Part shown: piece after piece, positions 33,930 through 44,460 of the stretch
Numbering within the stretch: position 1 is the first letter of the stretch
Layout of the letters: each line of letters opens with the position of its first letter
Source: Diphasiastrum complanatum
Lineage: Eukaryota; Streptophyta; Lycopodiopsida; Lycopodiales; Lycopodiaceae
Reading direction: 5' to 3'
DNA: 64,000 nucleotides
Assembly: GCA_029204225.1 (NCBI GenBank)
Contig: CM055098.1
Coordinates: 51,814,209-51,878,208 of the forward strand
Notes under the pieces: generated by a model
Told to the model about the DNA's origin: nothing
The model's database searches: none
What the model saw: the letters and a program-made list of their open reading frames with translations, nothing else
Program-made: the position numbers and the translations under genes

Positions 33930-34545
33930 TTCGATACAGCGCATCACAATCAGTGTTAAACTCCTTGCTTTGAGGATCAGACGAGTTTCTTTGCAGTTAT
34001 AATCAGACAAGTTTCTTTGCTGTGAGGATCAGCGAACTTCTTGACTGTGTGAAAAAAAAGGTGTGCTAAAGAAGGAATCAGCGCATGTTTTCTGACTGTG
34101 TTAAAGAAGGAATGAGCGTTGTCTGAATCTGTGTAAAAAAAGGTGTGCTAAAGAAGGGATCATACACGTTTTCTGATTGTGTTAAAGAAGGAACCAGCGC
34201 ACGTTTTCTGACTGTGCTAAAGAAGGAATCAACGCACTTTTCCTTGCTGTGAGGATCAGAAGCGTTGCTTTGTAGTGTGAGGATCAGCGAGCGTTTCTAT
34301 GCTGTGATGAAAACTCCTTGCTGTGAGAATCAGAAGGAATCAGCGAGCGTGAGGATCTGGCTGTGTTGAAAACTCGTTGCTGCTGTGTGGATCAGACGCC
34401 TTGAGGATCAGCGAGCATTTGTGCGAATCAGCGAGCATCTGTGTTGGAAACTCCTTGCTACTGTGTGGATCAGACGCTTTGAGGATCAGCGAGCATCTGT
34501 GCTTCGAGGATCAACGAGCATCTGTGCGGATAAGGAAACAACCTT
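33930..34545 (+). repeat. Minisatellite upstream of the non-LTR element
   Basis: Two related unit types are seen. At 34020-34240, about five copies of a 35-base unit around aaagaaggaatcagcgcacg and ttttctgactgtg. At 34250-34530, about six copies of a 20-60 base unit around gaggatcagcgagc and atctgtg. The array ends about 200 bases before the start codon of the non-LTR element. Tandem units in the 5' UTR are a known feature of some non-LTR elements. Confidence 0.7.
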
Positions 34546-34751
34546 GCTTGACCCACTACCACGGTTTTGAAGGAGGCTTGAAGTGGGATTTTGAAATGCC
34601 GTATCCAAATCCCAGTTACAAATAGTTAACGGAATATAACGAGAAACGATATCTTTGGATATTTTAAATACGTTATAATAGAAATTATTTTTATTTTCAA
34701 TGGATGATTGCAAGTGTTCAGAGTATGGATCAAAATGCAATTCAACCCAAA

Positions 34752-35118
34752 ATGAGTGCAAATCAACACAAAAAGAGACCTGCTTCACCATCCCTTCCAT
34801 CCCCACCCCTCTCTAATCGTCCTCACCATGAATCACCCTTTGTTGCATCTATTCCTTAGCCTACACCTTATCGTCCCCCACATATTCGTTCTTTTGTTTC
34901 TTTTACTCCTTTGTCATCTTCGCAGAATTCTATACCTCCACCCTCCCGTGTACCTTGTCCAGGATGCGGACGTTTATATATGCAGGGTGCAGGCCTTTCC
35001 AGGCATCGAAATGCTTGTACTGCCTTCCAACAATGAGCTTCCCTTTTAGAATCTCCCCAAACACCTCATCCTGCTCCACTTTCTCCTCCCGACTCAAGTT
35101 GGGCTTGGGCTCGCAATC
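34752..35118 (+). pseudogene. Non-LTR retrotransposon, N-terminal part with CCHC zinc finger
   Basis: The frame from ATG at 34752 encodes a Pro/Ser-rich leader with one in-frame TAG (34857). It then reads CPGCGRLYMQGAGLSRHRNAC at about 34956-35018, a C-x2-C-x12-H-x3-C finger, and meets TGA at 35034. N-terminal fingers of this spacing, with a GLxxH core, are typical of R2/NeSL-type non-LTR elements, where they help target DNA. It lies in the same orientation as, and directly before, the RT. The frame used here is not the longest one in this stretch, so it is easy to overlook. Confidence 0.65.
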
Positions 35119-36610
35119 TTGGGTTCCTTTTATCTTGGTTTTCCTCAACCTCGCCTTTATGCCCGCATTCCTATGGCCCTTCGCCTTGACGTTGAAAGAG
35201 CTCTTCGACTACCTTTGATCCGTTTAGCTACCAACCCTTTTGATATCGTGGCATGGCATATTTTTTTGCTCTTTCCACTTTGGTGTTTGTCTCTTCCTCC
35301 TAGAGGTGGTGAAGCAGGTCATCGGGAAACGCGTAATAGAATTCGACGTTTCATGTCAGGTGATTGGGAAAATTTACAAGAGGAACTTTTTCTTCGTTGC
35401 AATGCACTTGCAGCAAAACGAGAGTTTAATTCAGGCTCCGACTCGGGATCAATTCCTATTTATAGTTGTCTACGTCGTTGTGTTTTGCTTGGACAAGCTG
35501 GTGAATTTTCTCGGGCTGCGCACGCTCTTGCTCCATCAATTTCAGCAACGCCTTCTTCTACAACTATTCAGGCTTTGGAACAACTTCATCCCCATGCTAG
35601 TGATACTCTTCCATTATTTGTTGAAGACATTCAACCTGACTCTGATCTTCAACTTGCAGAAGCTCATTTTATGAAAGCTTTTCTACGTTGTCCTCGCCTC
35701 TCAGCTGGTGGACCTTCAGGAATGGTTTTTGAACATCTTCGTGATTGTTTTTCTCCAAATGATTCTGCTAATGGCTTTGATCTCCTCTTCAAGGTGTGCT
35801 CTTTCATTGCATCTGGGCAGATCCTGCCTTCAGTTGCTCATATCTTAGGTGTGCTCTTTTGGTGGTGTGCGTCCAATTGCAGTGGGGAAATGTATATACA
35901 GGTTGGTGGCAAGGCCACTTTGTTTCCAGTTTTGAGAAGCATTTCATGCTCATCTTTTTCCATTTCAATTTGGGTGTGCTACTCCCGGCGGTTGTGAGAC
36001 AGTCGTTCAAGGCTTTACGGGCTATTCTGGATATTCATCCTGACTGGGTAGTATTGCAAGTTGATGTTGCTAATGCTTTCAACTCAGTTTCTCGGGTGGG
36101 TATCTTTCAAGAACTTTGTAGTGCCCATGATACACTTGCCATGCTCATTCTTTTTGTGCGGAGCTTCTATTTAAAAAGTTCTCCTTTATACTTTAGTCAT
36201 GCTTCTCAACCGGTGATGTTACCGTCATTTCTTCTGCTGAAGGAACTCGACAAGGGGATCCCTTGGGTGGTCCTCTCTTTGCTTTGGCATATTATCGCGC
36301 ATTGCGTGCTACAGCTTCAACTTTTTCGTCCTATTTATTCCCCTCTATTGCGGATGATACTCATATTGTGGGGCCTGCAAGTGAAGTCGTCCCTGTTTTT
36401 TTGTATTTCTCAGCTCAACTTTCTTCTATTGGGCTTACAGTGAATAGGTCTAAGTGCGTTGCTTGGTGCCCAAAAGGCCTTCCAGCTGATTTCTCCTTAC
36501 CTGAAGGTTTCATTGCTCCTCAACTTGGGATTAAGGCATTGGGTGTCCCCATTGGTTCTTCTGGATATGTCAATTCTTTTATGTGGGAAGCTTTGGATGG
36601 ATTTGGTTGA
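35119..36610 (+). pseudogene. Non-LTR retrotransposon reverse transcriptase
   Basis: The RT can be read with three frame changes. The N-terminal extension has YSCLRRCVLLGQAGEFSRAA and LSAGGPSGMVFEHLRD (35440-35750). GGVRPIAVG at 35868-35895 is the motif that opens non-LTR RTs. VVLQVDVANAFNSVSR (36048-36095) is motif A. GTRQGDPLGGPLFALAY (36250-36300) is motif B. IADDTHIVGP (36345-36375) is motif C, with both catalytic Asp kept. GLTVNRSKC and GIKALGVPIG follow as motifs D and E. The first frame (292 aa, 35119-35997) is intact; frameshifts occur near 35860, 35990 and 36240, and there is a stop at 35928. The missing integrase and LTRs, and the motif spacing, place it in the non-LTR class. Confidence 0.85.
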
Positions 36611-37948
36611 CATTCTGATTTGTTGCCAAAGGTTGGAAATTCTCAGGTTGCATTTGGAATTCTCACTCAATGCTTTGCTCAACATCCTAGCTATCTTCTA
36701 TGTTGCGTATCTCCTTCACTTGATGTATTATCCTTGCTTCGAGATTTTGATGATACTTTACTGGGCGTATTTGGTCGACTTTTGGGGCCAAGAACCTTTG
36801 ACACAAGTGAAGGTCATTTTTCTAAATGACAAATTTCTCTTCCTAGTTCTTCTGGTGGTGTTGGCCTAGTATCTACTGCTTGCATTGCACCAGCTACTTT
36901 TCTTGGAAGTTGGGCTCTTGTTGCCTCTACACTAGTCTCCAAGTTTCAGCAAGGCAATTTTGCTTTTCAACAAGCTCTATGCACTGCTCGAGATTTACTT
37001 CCACAACTTGTACAACCTTTTGTGCCTCCCTTCGAATCTTTGGTGACAAATCAGCAACAAATCTTAGAAGACTATTATTGAGCATCTTCACTCTTATTCC
37101 TTCGGTCAACTTATCAAAGATTCACCTTCTGATGCAGTTCGAGCTCGTCTTCTTTCTTGTGCTGGTCCAGGTGCAAGGGCTTGGCTGGTTGCACATCCAG
37201 TTCTTCCACTATTGCGAGTCAACAATGACTTGTTTATAACTGCCCTTCGAACCAGATTGGGTCTTCCACATCCATTGTTAATTGGTATCTCTAAGTGTTC
37301 ATGTGGACATGTGTTGAATTCCTTGGGTACTCATCTTATGCGGTGTCCCTCAGGTGGAGAACATATTGTTCACATGATTCCATTCGTAATGTCGTTGCTG
37401 CTATTGCTCATGATAGTGGTTTTCATGTTGTTCGAGAAAAAACACACATTTTACCAGGGCCTTCTTCGCAATCTACTCGACGACGAGTTGACCTTGTTCT
37501 TTCCCATGATGAAATTTGTACTCTAGGAGATGTTGTAATTGCTGATTACTCTCGTCAGGACCTCCTTCGTCATTCCACCACGCAAGGGCCGGCCACGACA
37601 TCTCACGCAGCTCAAGAAAAGGAAAGAGATTATAATGATTGTGCACCCAGTGAAGATTGCATCCCCTTTTCCTTGGAAACCTACGGTTGTCTTCACAAAA
37701 AATTTAATGATCTTTTATGTTTATTTGTGGCTCTTATGGTGAAACGCCAAGGACAAAGCATTACCTTACCTTCCGTCATTGTTTCTTTCTACCGTCAACG
37801 TATTTCTATAGCATTACAATGTTCACAAGCAGTTTCAATTCTTCGACGAGCTCAGTTTGCAGGAGCGGCTGCTTCAAAGCTTCCTGCATTACCTATTACT
37901 GGTTCTATTTTAGATAGTGATTTACATCAGGCAGTTGGTTTTGAGTAA
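36611..37948 (+). pseudogene. Non-LTR retrotransposon C-terminus: CCHC and RLE-like endonuclease
   Basis: After a linker with frameshifts, GARAWLVAHP and LFITALRTRLGLP lead to CSCGHVLNSLGTHLMRC (about 37293-37345), the downstream CCHC (C-x-C, H-x3-C). Then, in the frame of 37295-37948, come RRRVDLVLSHDE, VVIADYS and KERDY (37470-37635). The order R-x-x-D, later D, later K-x3-Y resembles the restriction-like (PD-D/ExK) endonuclease of R2/CRE-type elements, which nicks the target to prime reverse transcription. The end is SDLHQAVGFE plus two stops. There is no APE-type endonuclease upstream. The RLE call is by motif order only. Confidence 0.65.
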
Positions 37949-38099
37949 TAAGCTTACTTTTTAGTTACTAATCTACATCAGGTAGTTAGTTTTAAATAAT
38001 TAGCTTATTATTCTAAGTTTTACCTAGCTTTTGGATAGTTTAATTCATTTTTGCCGTTCTTCGGTATTATTTCCCTGAATTCCTAACGAACTAATTTTT
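37949..38099 (+). other. Non-LTR element 3' tail with imperfect duplication
   Basis: The last coding bases (37917-37950, tttacatcaggcagttggtttt) are repeated imperfectly at about 37970-38000 (ctacatcaggtagttagtttt), each followed by a taataa- or aataatt-like run and agctta. No poly-A tail is seen. Confidence 0.55.
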
Positions 38100-38375
38100 G
38101 TTCACGAATGCTTTCGCTTTGTGCTTCTCTTCGCTTCGCTTCTCTTCGTGATCACTTGGCTATAAGAGTAAATCAATTTCAGAGCTCACTTAAGTTTCAT
38201 TTCATTTTGCTTCATTTCGTCTTGTTTCGTTTTGTCTTGTCTCGTCTCATTACAGAGCTCAGAGCTTGTTTAAGTTTCGCTTCGCTTCGCTTCGCTTCGT
38301 TTCATTTTCGTCTAGATTTTGTCTTGTTTCGTTTCGTTGTGTTACAGAGCCTGATTGATCCAACATGAATTATTC
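38100..38375. repeat. TTCGC / CTCGT pentanucleotide-rich repeat
   Basis: Runs of cttcg (for example cttcgcttcgcttcg at 38279-38297) and tcgtctcg words. It shares the phrase gagcctgattgatccaacatgaat with the first 100 bases of the window. Possibly an LTR or leader piece. Confidence 0.6.
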
Positions 38376-38629
38376 TCAAACAGAAATAATTCGAGTTTCG
38401 TGGAATTGTTCGTGAATCGTTCAAGATTTTTATCAGTTTGTCACTAGAGTTCTAGTTGGAATTTGCATTTTCTGAGCGCATTTTTTGCATCAATGACCTC
38501 CGAGAAGATAGACTCTTCTTCGAAGATGAAGACTTCCTAGACAATAATGTCTTGCTAGAGCTCTGACTTGAGAAATCTTCGTCAACGTTTTCTTAGCCTT
38601 TATCCAGTAAGGGTGGCACATTCTTTGAA
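38376..38629. other. Short unassigned stretch
   Basis: I see no motif. It lies between the pentanucleotide repeat and the Gypsy protease region on the minus strand and may be pol sequence too decayed to read. Confidence 0.35.
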
Positions 38630-39382
38630 TCAATCTTTTGAGGTGGATTTTTCCATTTCAGGACCCTTACTGGCAAAAGTCGCAGGCTTTATCTTTGTAA
38701 GGCCCCACTTTGCACATAACTTTGTAAAAATTAGGTTAACTCCCGAATCGCCATCTATCACAACTGCTTCTTTAGAAAATTGCCTACGTTGTATTGGCAG
38801 GGTGATGTTTTTTTGTTCACTTTCCCAAGTTGCTCTGACATGGAGTACTTCATTAGATTCTTCAAATCCAGCACAAAAAACTGGCTCTTGATGGACTTCA
38901 GGTTCAGCATGAGTTAACTTTTGCGCTAATACTTCTTTTGCTTTTGGCACCAACTTCAGGAACTCTCCCAACGAAATATTGATCTTACTAGACAAAATAT
39001 TCATAAGCAATTTTGTTTGCGGTGCTTCCGGTTCCATCATCTTGAAGGGTTCTTTATGATGATGCAACTGAGCATTCATATCTATACGTGGTTTATTCGG
39101 TGGTTGCACTGGTGAAGAATGAACTTCGGTTGTTGCTCTAGCAGTTTCAAGCTCTTCTTCCTCCTGCAAATGTTTAATCCACTGCCTCATATCCTGATAT
39201 CTTCTCTTTTCTACGTGAAAATTTGGATAGACTCCAGATGTTGTTGGTATATCAGTTAATGGTATAGAATTAGTAGGTACTGGATTTGCTATAGGTTCTT
39301 TTTGCTCTTGTGCTCTGGTAACCACCATCAAGGGTACACTTGGTTCATTTTGAGCTGTTGATCTTTGCTTTATTGCTATCAA
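38630..39382 (-). pseudogene. Ty3/Gypsy gag-protease frame, 250 codons
   Basis: An open minus-strand frame. The N-terminal half is hydrophilic and Pro/Glu-rich; the middle has SLGEFLKLVPKAKEVLAQKL. The C-terminal part has LPIQRRQFSKEAVVIDGDSGVNLI followed by WGLTKIKP, a retropepsin-like VIDGxSGVN site where a second Gly is replaced by Asp. No RT follows on the minus strand in the next 250 bases. The frame belongs with the gag pieces at 39823-41263, from which it is separated by an oppositely oriented segment. Confidence 0.65.
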
Positions 39383-39822
39383 ATACGCTAACTAGCTTAG
39401 AGGTACATGATTTAGAGCTCCCATTAAATGTTATGGATGTGGAGAAAACCATAGGATCTAGAGCTCCCATTAAATGTTATGGATGTGGAAAAAACCATAG
39501 GATTGTCGAGTGCCCTAACAAGCCACAAGGCAATTTTGTACCATTATGTCGTGATTGTGGGTATGGCCATCCATACATAACGTGTCCAATGAGGAAGGAG
39601 AAGAAAGGAGAGGTCTCTGCCCCTCTACACTTAGTGAGTGTGGTAGGAGAACCCAAGGCATCTATGATGGGGGTATTCATCCAGATTAGAGCCCAGAAAT
39701 GAAAAGAGAAAGAGCCAACCAAATCAGCCACTATCGATCCTGCTAGTGTCTGTCTACACTCTGAAGGATTGTAGGAATGATATAGCCGATAGTGACCAGC
39801 CTCAATTGAAAACACGAATGTA
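39383..39822 (+). pseudogene. Gag zinc-knuckle segment in opposite orientation, with 46-bp duplication
   Basis: The plus strand reads KCYGCGKNHRIVECPNKP and then CRDCGYGHPYITC (39475-39590). Both are C-x2-C-x3-H-x4-C knuckles of retroviral gag. The 46 bases encoding the first knuckle start are repeated in tandem (39409-39454 and 39455-39500). The gag and protease pieces on both sides are on the minus strand, so this piece is inverted or inserted. Confidence 0.65.
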
Positions 39823-41263
39823 TTAGTCGCCATTCACTCTGTCTATGAAATGCACTAGAACAGAGTCATGTGCTTCCTCCTCAGCATAGTAGGGTTCTTT
39901 GGTCACTTCAACCATGTTCAACTTTTGAGCAGCTCGTTGTGGATTTCTCACTACTAAGCCTTGGGTTCTTGGGAGAATGGGTGGTAACGCCAATCTAGGT
40001 GGTGGTTGAGGCAAGGCACCTTGTCATTGTGCCAATGGGACGTGATTCGGTGCTGGTCACAGATTGCTTAGTTTCTGAGATTGTATCGACATTCATCTAT
40101 ATCATAATTGCTCATATTGCAAATATGGCAATATCGCACGGTTCGCTCTGACCTCTGTCTCAACTGCGGGCACTCATTTATGGTATGGTTGCCAGAATAG
40201 TATGGAAACCAAGTGGTTTCTCTCCTTGGATATGCAAGGGTAGGTCCTAGTTGCAAGCCTTTTAGCTTTTGATCGACAATCGCGGTAAGATCAGTGGTGT
40301 GCTTCCCAATTTGCTCATTGCTCTGGATGTGCAACTTCTCTATGGCTGATATGATAGAATCAACGCTATTGGCTGTAGAGGTAGAGGCATTGTCATATAG
40401 CTTATCCTTACGTTTGGCTCTTCGTTCCTTTTTGTGCCTTCGTTCTTGGTCAGAATTGTCAGAGTCTGAACTAGTGCTTTCACTATCGTCAACTTTTTTG
40501 ATAGAAGCATCAGCGCAGGTTGCTTGAAAAGACACATATTTGTCTCTTCGCTTCATTTGTTGTCTGATTTTCTTAGGTAGTCCTGCCATGAACCACGTCA
40601 TGATGCTATGGTATGGGACACTATTAGGATTGCATCACCCACGCAATTTCTTGATCCTTTCTATATAATCATGTAGGGATTAATTTTTCTTATCCATACG
40701 GATACGTGCTAATTACAAGAAAGGATCTAAAAAGAAACGAGTGGTTTTAAAGCGTGTGATGAATTCAGCCTATAAGATGTTCCAATCATCTCGTTCATTC
40801 TGCTCAAGATTGAAATACCAATCTTTTGCAGTATCGGTTAGGCATAGAATGAAATATCTTAACAGCTCTTGCGGGCTGTCATCTCCATAGGTTCTACACG
40901 CCTGGGTATAGATCTGAAGAAATCGTCACAGATCTCCCTTGCCATCAGACCTCGGAAGGTCGATCTTGGGGACGTTCCAAATTGCGTGGGATACAAATGA
41001 CCCATCGGGGGTGGATCTACATCAACGGGTTCATGGAGTATCTCAATGGGTACGTTAACAAATTCTTCAAGGTCAGGAAAATTCAGAATGGATAATCTCC
41101 TACCAGATCTCAGATGCATACAATGGAACAAAAAGGTGAAGCTATTTTTTTGGCTTTTTTTTTGTTTTTTTTTTTTGGTATTTTTCTTGTTCTTATTCTT
41201 CAAATATTTTTGAAAATCATTTCTATGTTTGGTGATCAAATGATGGATCTTAATGAGGATCAA
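39823..41263 (-). pseudogene. Ty3/Gypsy gag remnant
   Basis: Minus-strand pieces in order. 40859-41263 holds the gag start. About 40620-40860 reads DTAKDWYFNLEQNERDDWNIL and ITRFK, the core of the retrotransposon gag domain. 40068-40601 reads MTWFMAGLPKKIRQQM, a Ser/Asp/Lys-rich stretch, then two damaged knuckles (CHICNMSNYDIDEC; in the other, Tyr stands for a Cys). Four or more stops break it. Gag would form the particle that packages the RNA. Confidence 0.75.
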
Positions 41264-42255
41264 ACCGAAATGAAAATGAACTCAGATCAAAATTAGATCG
41301 GAATCAAAGTAAAAGTTAGATGGACGGATGGTGGCGTAAATGTAAATTCAAAAAGAAATCAAAAAATATAAAAATAATAAAAAAAAACAGATGGGTTTTG
41401 ATTGTCAAATGTTTAAAAAAATTATCAATTTACACTGTTGGCAAGTTAGACAGCGCAAGTCAGAACTTTTTGACTCGTCGAGCTAACTACTTGCTACAGA
41501 TGATGATCGGAGCTAAATGGGAAAGTGACGAGTCAGATGGAACAGGTGGCAAGTCAAGAAATGGGAAGTTAGACAGGCGCGAGTCAAACAAATTTTGACT
41601 CGCAGGTCAGGTACAAGGTAGATCAAGTGTTGTACTTGCTACTATACTGATGGTGAGTCAAAATATTGGAAGATCAAAGAGAAATCTCTGTCAACGAGTT
41701 AGACGGTGAGTCAGAAAAAATGGCGAGAAATTAAAAATATTTTGAAATGGTGAGTCAAGATGCGAGTCAGACAGTTTGAGTCACCGATCTCCATAATGGT
41801 AGATCTAAGCCTGCTAGTCACTCTGTACCGCTGGCGAGTCAAATGGCTGAGTAAAAAATGGTAAAACTCGAGTTGGCGAGTTAGGACTTTGTCGGTGAGT
41901 CAGAGTGCGAGTCAAAATTTTGACCTAGAGTCAGCACACTAGAATAGTGGCTAGTCATGAAGGTAAAAAAAAAGTGGAAAAAAGCTTGTAGGTGAGTCAT
42001 AAACCTATCAAAATGCAACAAAAAATCAAGCAAAATACAAACAAAAAATCCATCTAAGAGACAATTTGCACGCATCCACATGAAAATGCTCAAACATGAG
42101 ATTGAACAAGTAAAGTAAACTTGAAAAACACTTCCTTACTGCTCCTTTGACCTTACTTGAGTCTTCAATAAGCTGCAAAAATAGATCCATAACATCTTTG
42201 CCAATTGACCCTCCTTTGATGCTCCTGACTAGTTCATCAAGGTAAGACTTCTTCT
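41264..42255 (-). repeat. Gag-upstream leader with dispersed GAGTCA words
   Basis: The word gagtca (or its variant gagtta) appears roughly every 30-60 bases between 41470 and 42000 on the plus strand, in otherwise AT-rich sequence. It sits upstream of the minus-strand gag. A similar but denser array of the same word is found upstream of the gag at 63047. Confidence 0.6.
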
Positions 42256-42259
42256 TTTG

Positions 42260-44460
42260 GAAAAAAGAAAGATAGATCCAAGTTTAAATGCTTTATTGTG
42301 ATATCAAAGGGCATTTTGTTAATGAATGTTTGAAGAAGCAAAGAGATGAAGGTAGCAAGCAAATCAACTTTACTACATATTTCGTACAACCAAATAACAC
42401 ATAGGAACATTCAGACAAAAACTTTACAAATGTGTAGAGACACCTCAATTTCCTTACAGATGTTAATTTGGAATGACTAGAGGAACCTTTCTTGGTCAAA
42501 AATATATCAGAAAAATGGATTGAAGTCAATGAAAATAGAGTACAAATTATTTTAGCTCCACAACCACCTAACAAATCTAAGAGAATTGAAAAGATTTGTA
42601 GGACATGTGGAATATTGTAAAAGATTTATTATCAAATATGTAATTGCAAATTTAACCTTTAACTAAATTATTGAAGAAGATGAATATGGTTGGAATGAAG
42701 AATGCTAGAAGCTTTTGAATTACTAGAAACAAAGCTCAAATCAACACCAATATTAAGACCTTATGATCGAAACCAAAAAATTTCATGTTTATGTTGATAT
42801 ATCCTTCATTGCAATTGGAACAACGTTCAATCAAAAAGATGATATCCAAAAAGATTATCCTATTTATTATGCAGGATGACAATTACTATCTTTACAAAAA
42901 AATGATTTGGCAACTGAGTGATAAACTTTGAGTATGATCTATTCGATCAAGATGTTTCGACATTACCTATTGGGATATACGTTCACATTCTATGTAATTC
43001 ACTATTCTATTAAATATTTGATAAATAAACCAAATTTATCAAGCACACTAGTCAGATGATCATACTCCTACGAAAATTTGATTTTACAATTGAAATTTAA
43101 CTGGGTAAACACCACAGTAATGAAGACTATTTATTGAGACTAGAAAACTTCTTTACCTACAATCTATATTAGACAAATCTCTAAATGAAGACATTATGAT
43201 TCTATCAATTGAAGATTCATGGTATGCTGATATTATTGAATATCTGCAACATCAACGTCATCTAGGAGGGACCAAGGAAGAGAAAAATGTGTTCCAATTT
43301 CGAGATGTACCTTATACACTTATTACTATTGTATATAAACTGGAACTCAATGATAAATTTAAGTCTTTAGCACAAATTTATAATGTCATTAAATCCTTAA
43401 ATGAAGAAGTTGCGAGGAGTCACTTTTCTATGAAAAACGTAGCTCAAAAGATCATGAATGCTAAGGATTGGTGGCCTACAATGTATCCAGATGTGCATCT
43501 ATTTATACAAAATAGTCACCTTGTCAAAGGGTAGGGCAACCAACTTCTTCTACAAATTGGCTACTTACACCAACATTGCCTCTAGCACCATTTGAGAAAT
43601 GGGGCATAGATTTTGTTGGACCTAGAAAATTAGCTACTTTAGACAAAAATAATTGATATATTTTAGTAGCAATTGACTACTTTACAAAATTACTTAAAGT
43701 AGCATCAACAAAATGAAATGATGCGAAGATGTTAGTAACTTTTTTATTAGAGGATATCATTGCTAGATTTGATTGTCCTTTGGAATTAGTGACAGGGCCA
43801 CACAAGGGTGCTACTGAAAAATTAACCAATTTTTTTTTTATTTTTCGTCAAAAAAACTCCATACAATTAGAAAGCTAATGGATTATCAGAAAGAGCAAGT
43901 AAAATATTGTGTAAAATCCTCAATAAAATAACTTTTACACATTCTATAGATTGAGACACAAGAATACCACCAATTCTATGGGCTTACAGAGATACAAAGA
44001 AGGTTATTACTAAGAAAACTTCATTCTTACTAGTATATGACATGTTTCCTAAATTACCTATAACATTCAATACACCTCCCTACATATCAAAATATACAAG
44101 AAGATAGAGATGAATCAAATCAAATGGTTGAGGAGTATCAAAGCATATATCCAAATTGGAAAAAAACTTGACTTTTGGCATTACAAAAAACTACCATGGT
44201 AGAAAGAAAAGACAGGTATAATTCAAACTCAAAGAAACTCAAATGAAAAGAAAGAGACCTGGCTTTGTTATCTTGCATGCAATTTTCCATACAAAGTAAT
44301 AAAAATTCAACTGAAAGATCTACAAAATCAACTACTTCACAAAAGAATCAATGGCTATAGACTCTAGAAAATTTGTTTTGAGCCTAATATTTTATAACAC
44401 TATAAATTAGAGACACTCAATCAAATTGGGATTCCATCAGGGAGCGTACAAGTGTAGACC
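42260..44460 (+). pseudogene. AT-rich Ty3/Gypsy remnant (knuckle, RNase H, integrase)
   Basis: The order on the plus strand is CDIKGHFVNECLKKQRDEG at 42297-42350, a gag zinc knuckle; LEAFELLETKLKSTPILRPYD at 42700-42760, the RT-RNase H junction; and RNase H traces to 43010. Next is the integrase zinc domain in the open frame 43196-43534 (VARSHFSMKNVAQKIMNAKDWWPTMY; the CxxC pair is mutated). The core reads PFEKWGIDFVGP (43590-43625), then ILVAIDYFTK, and LVTGPH where a catalytic Asp should be. RT itself is missing. Many stops, and AT bias stronger than in its neighbours. Confidence 0.75.

Noticed and set aside
33930-34545. Minisatellite as a CRISPR array
   Set aside because: Units are directly abutting and variable in length, with no unique spacers of constant size, and the window is eukaryotic.
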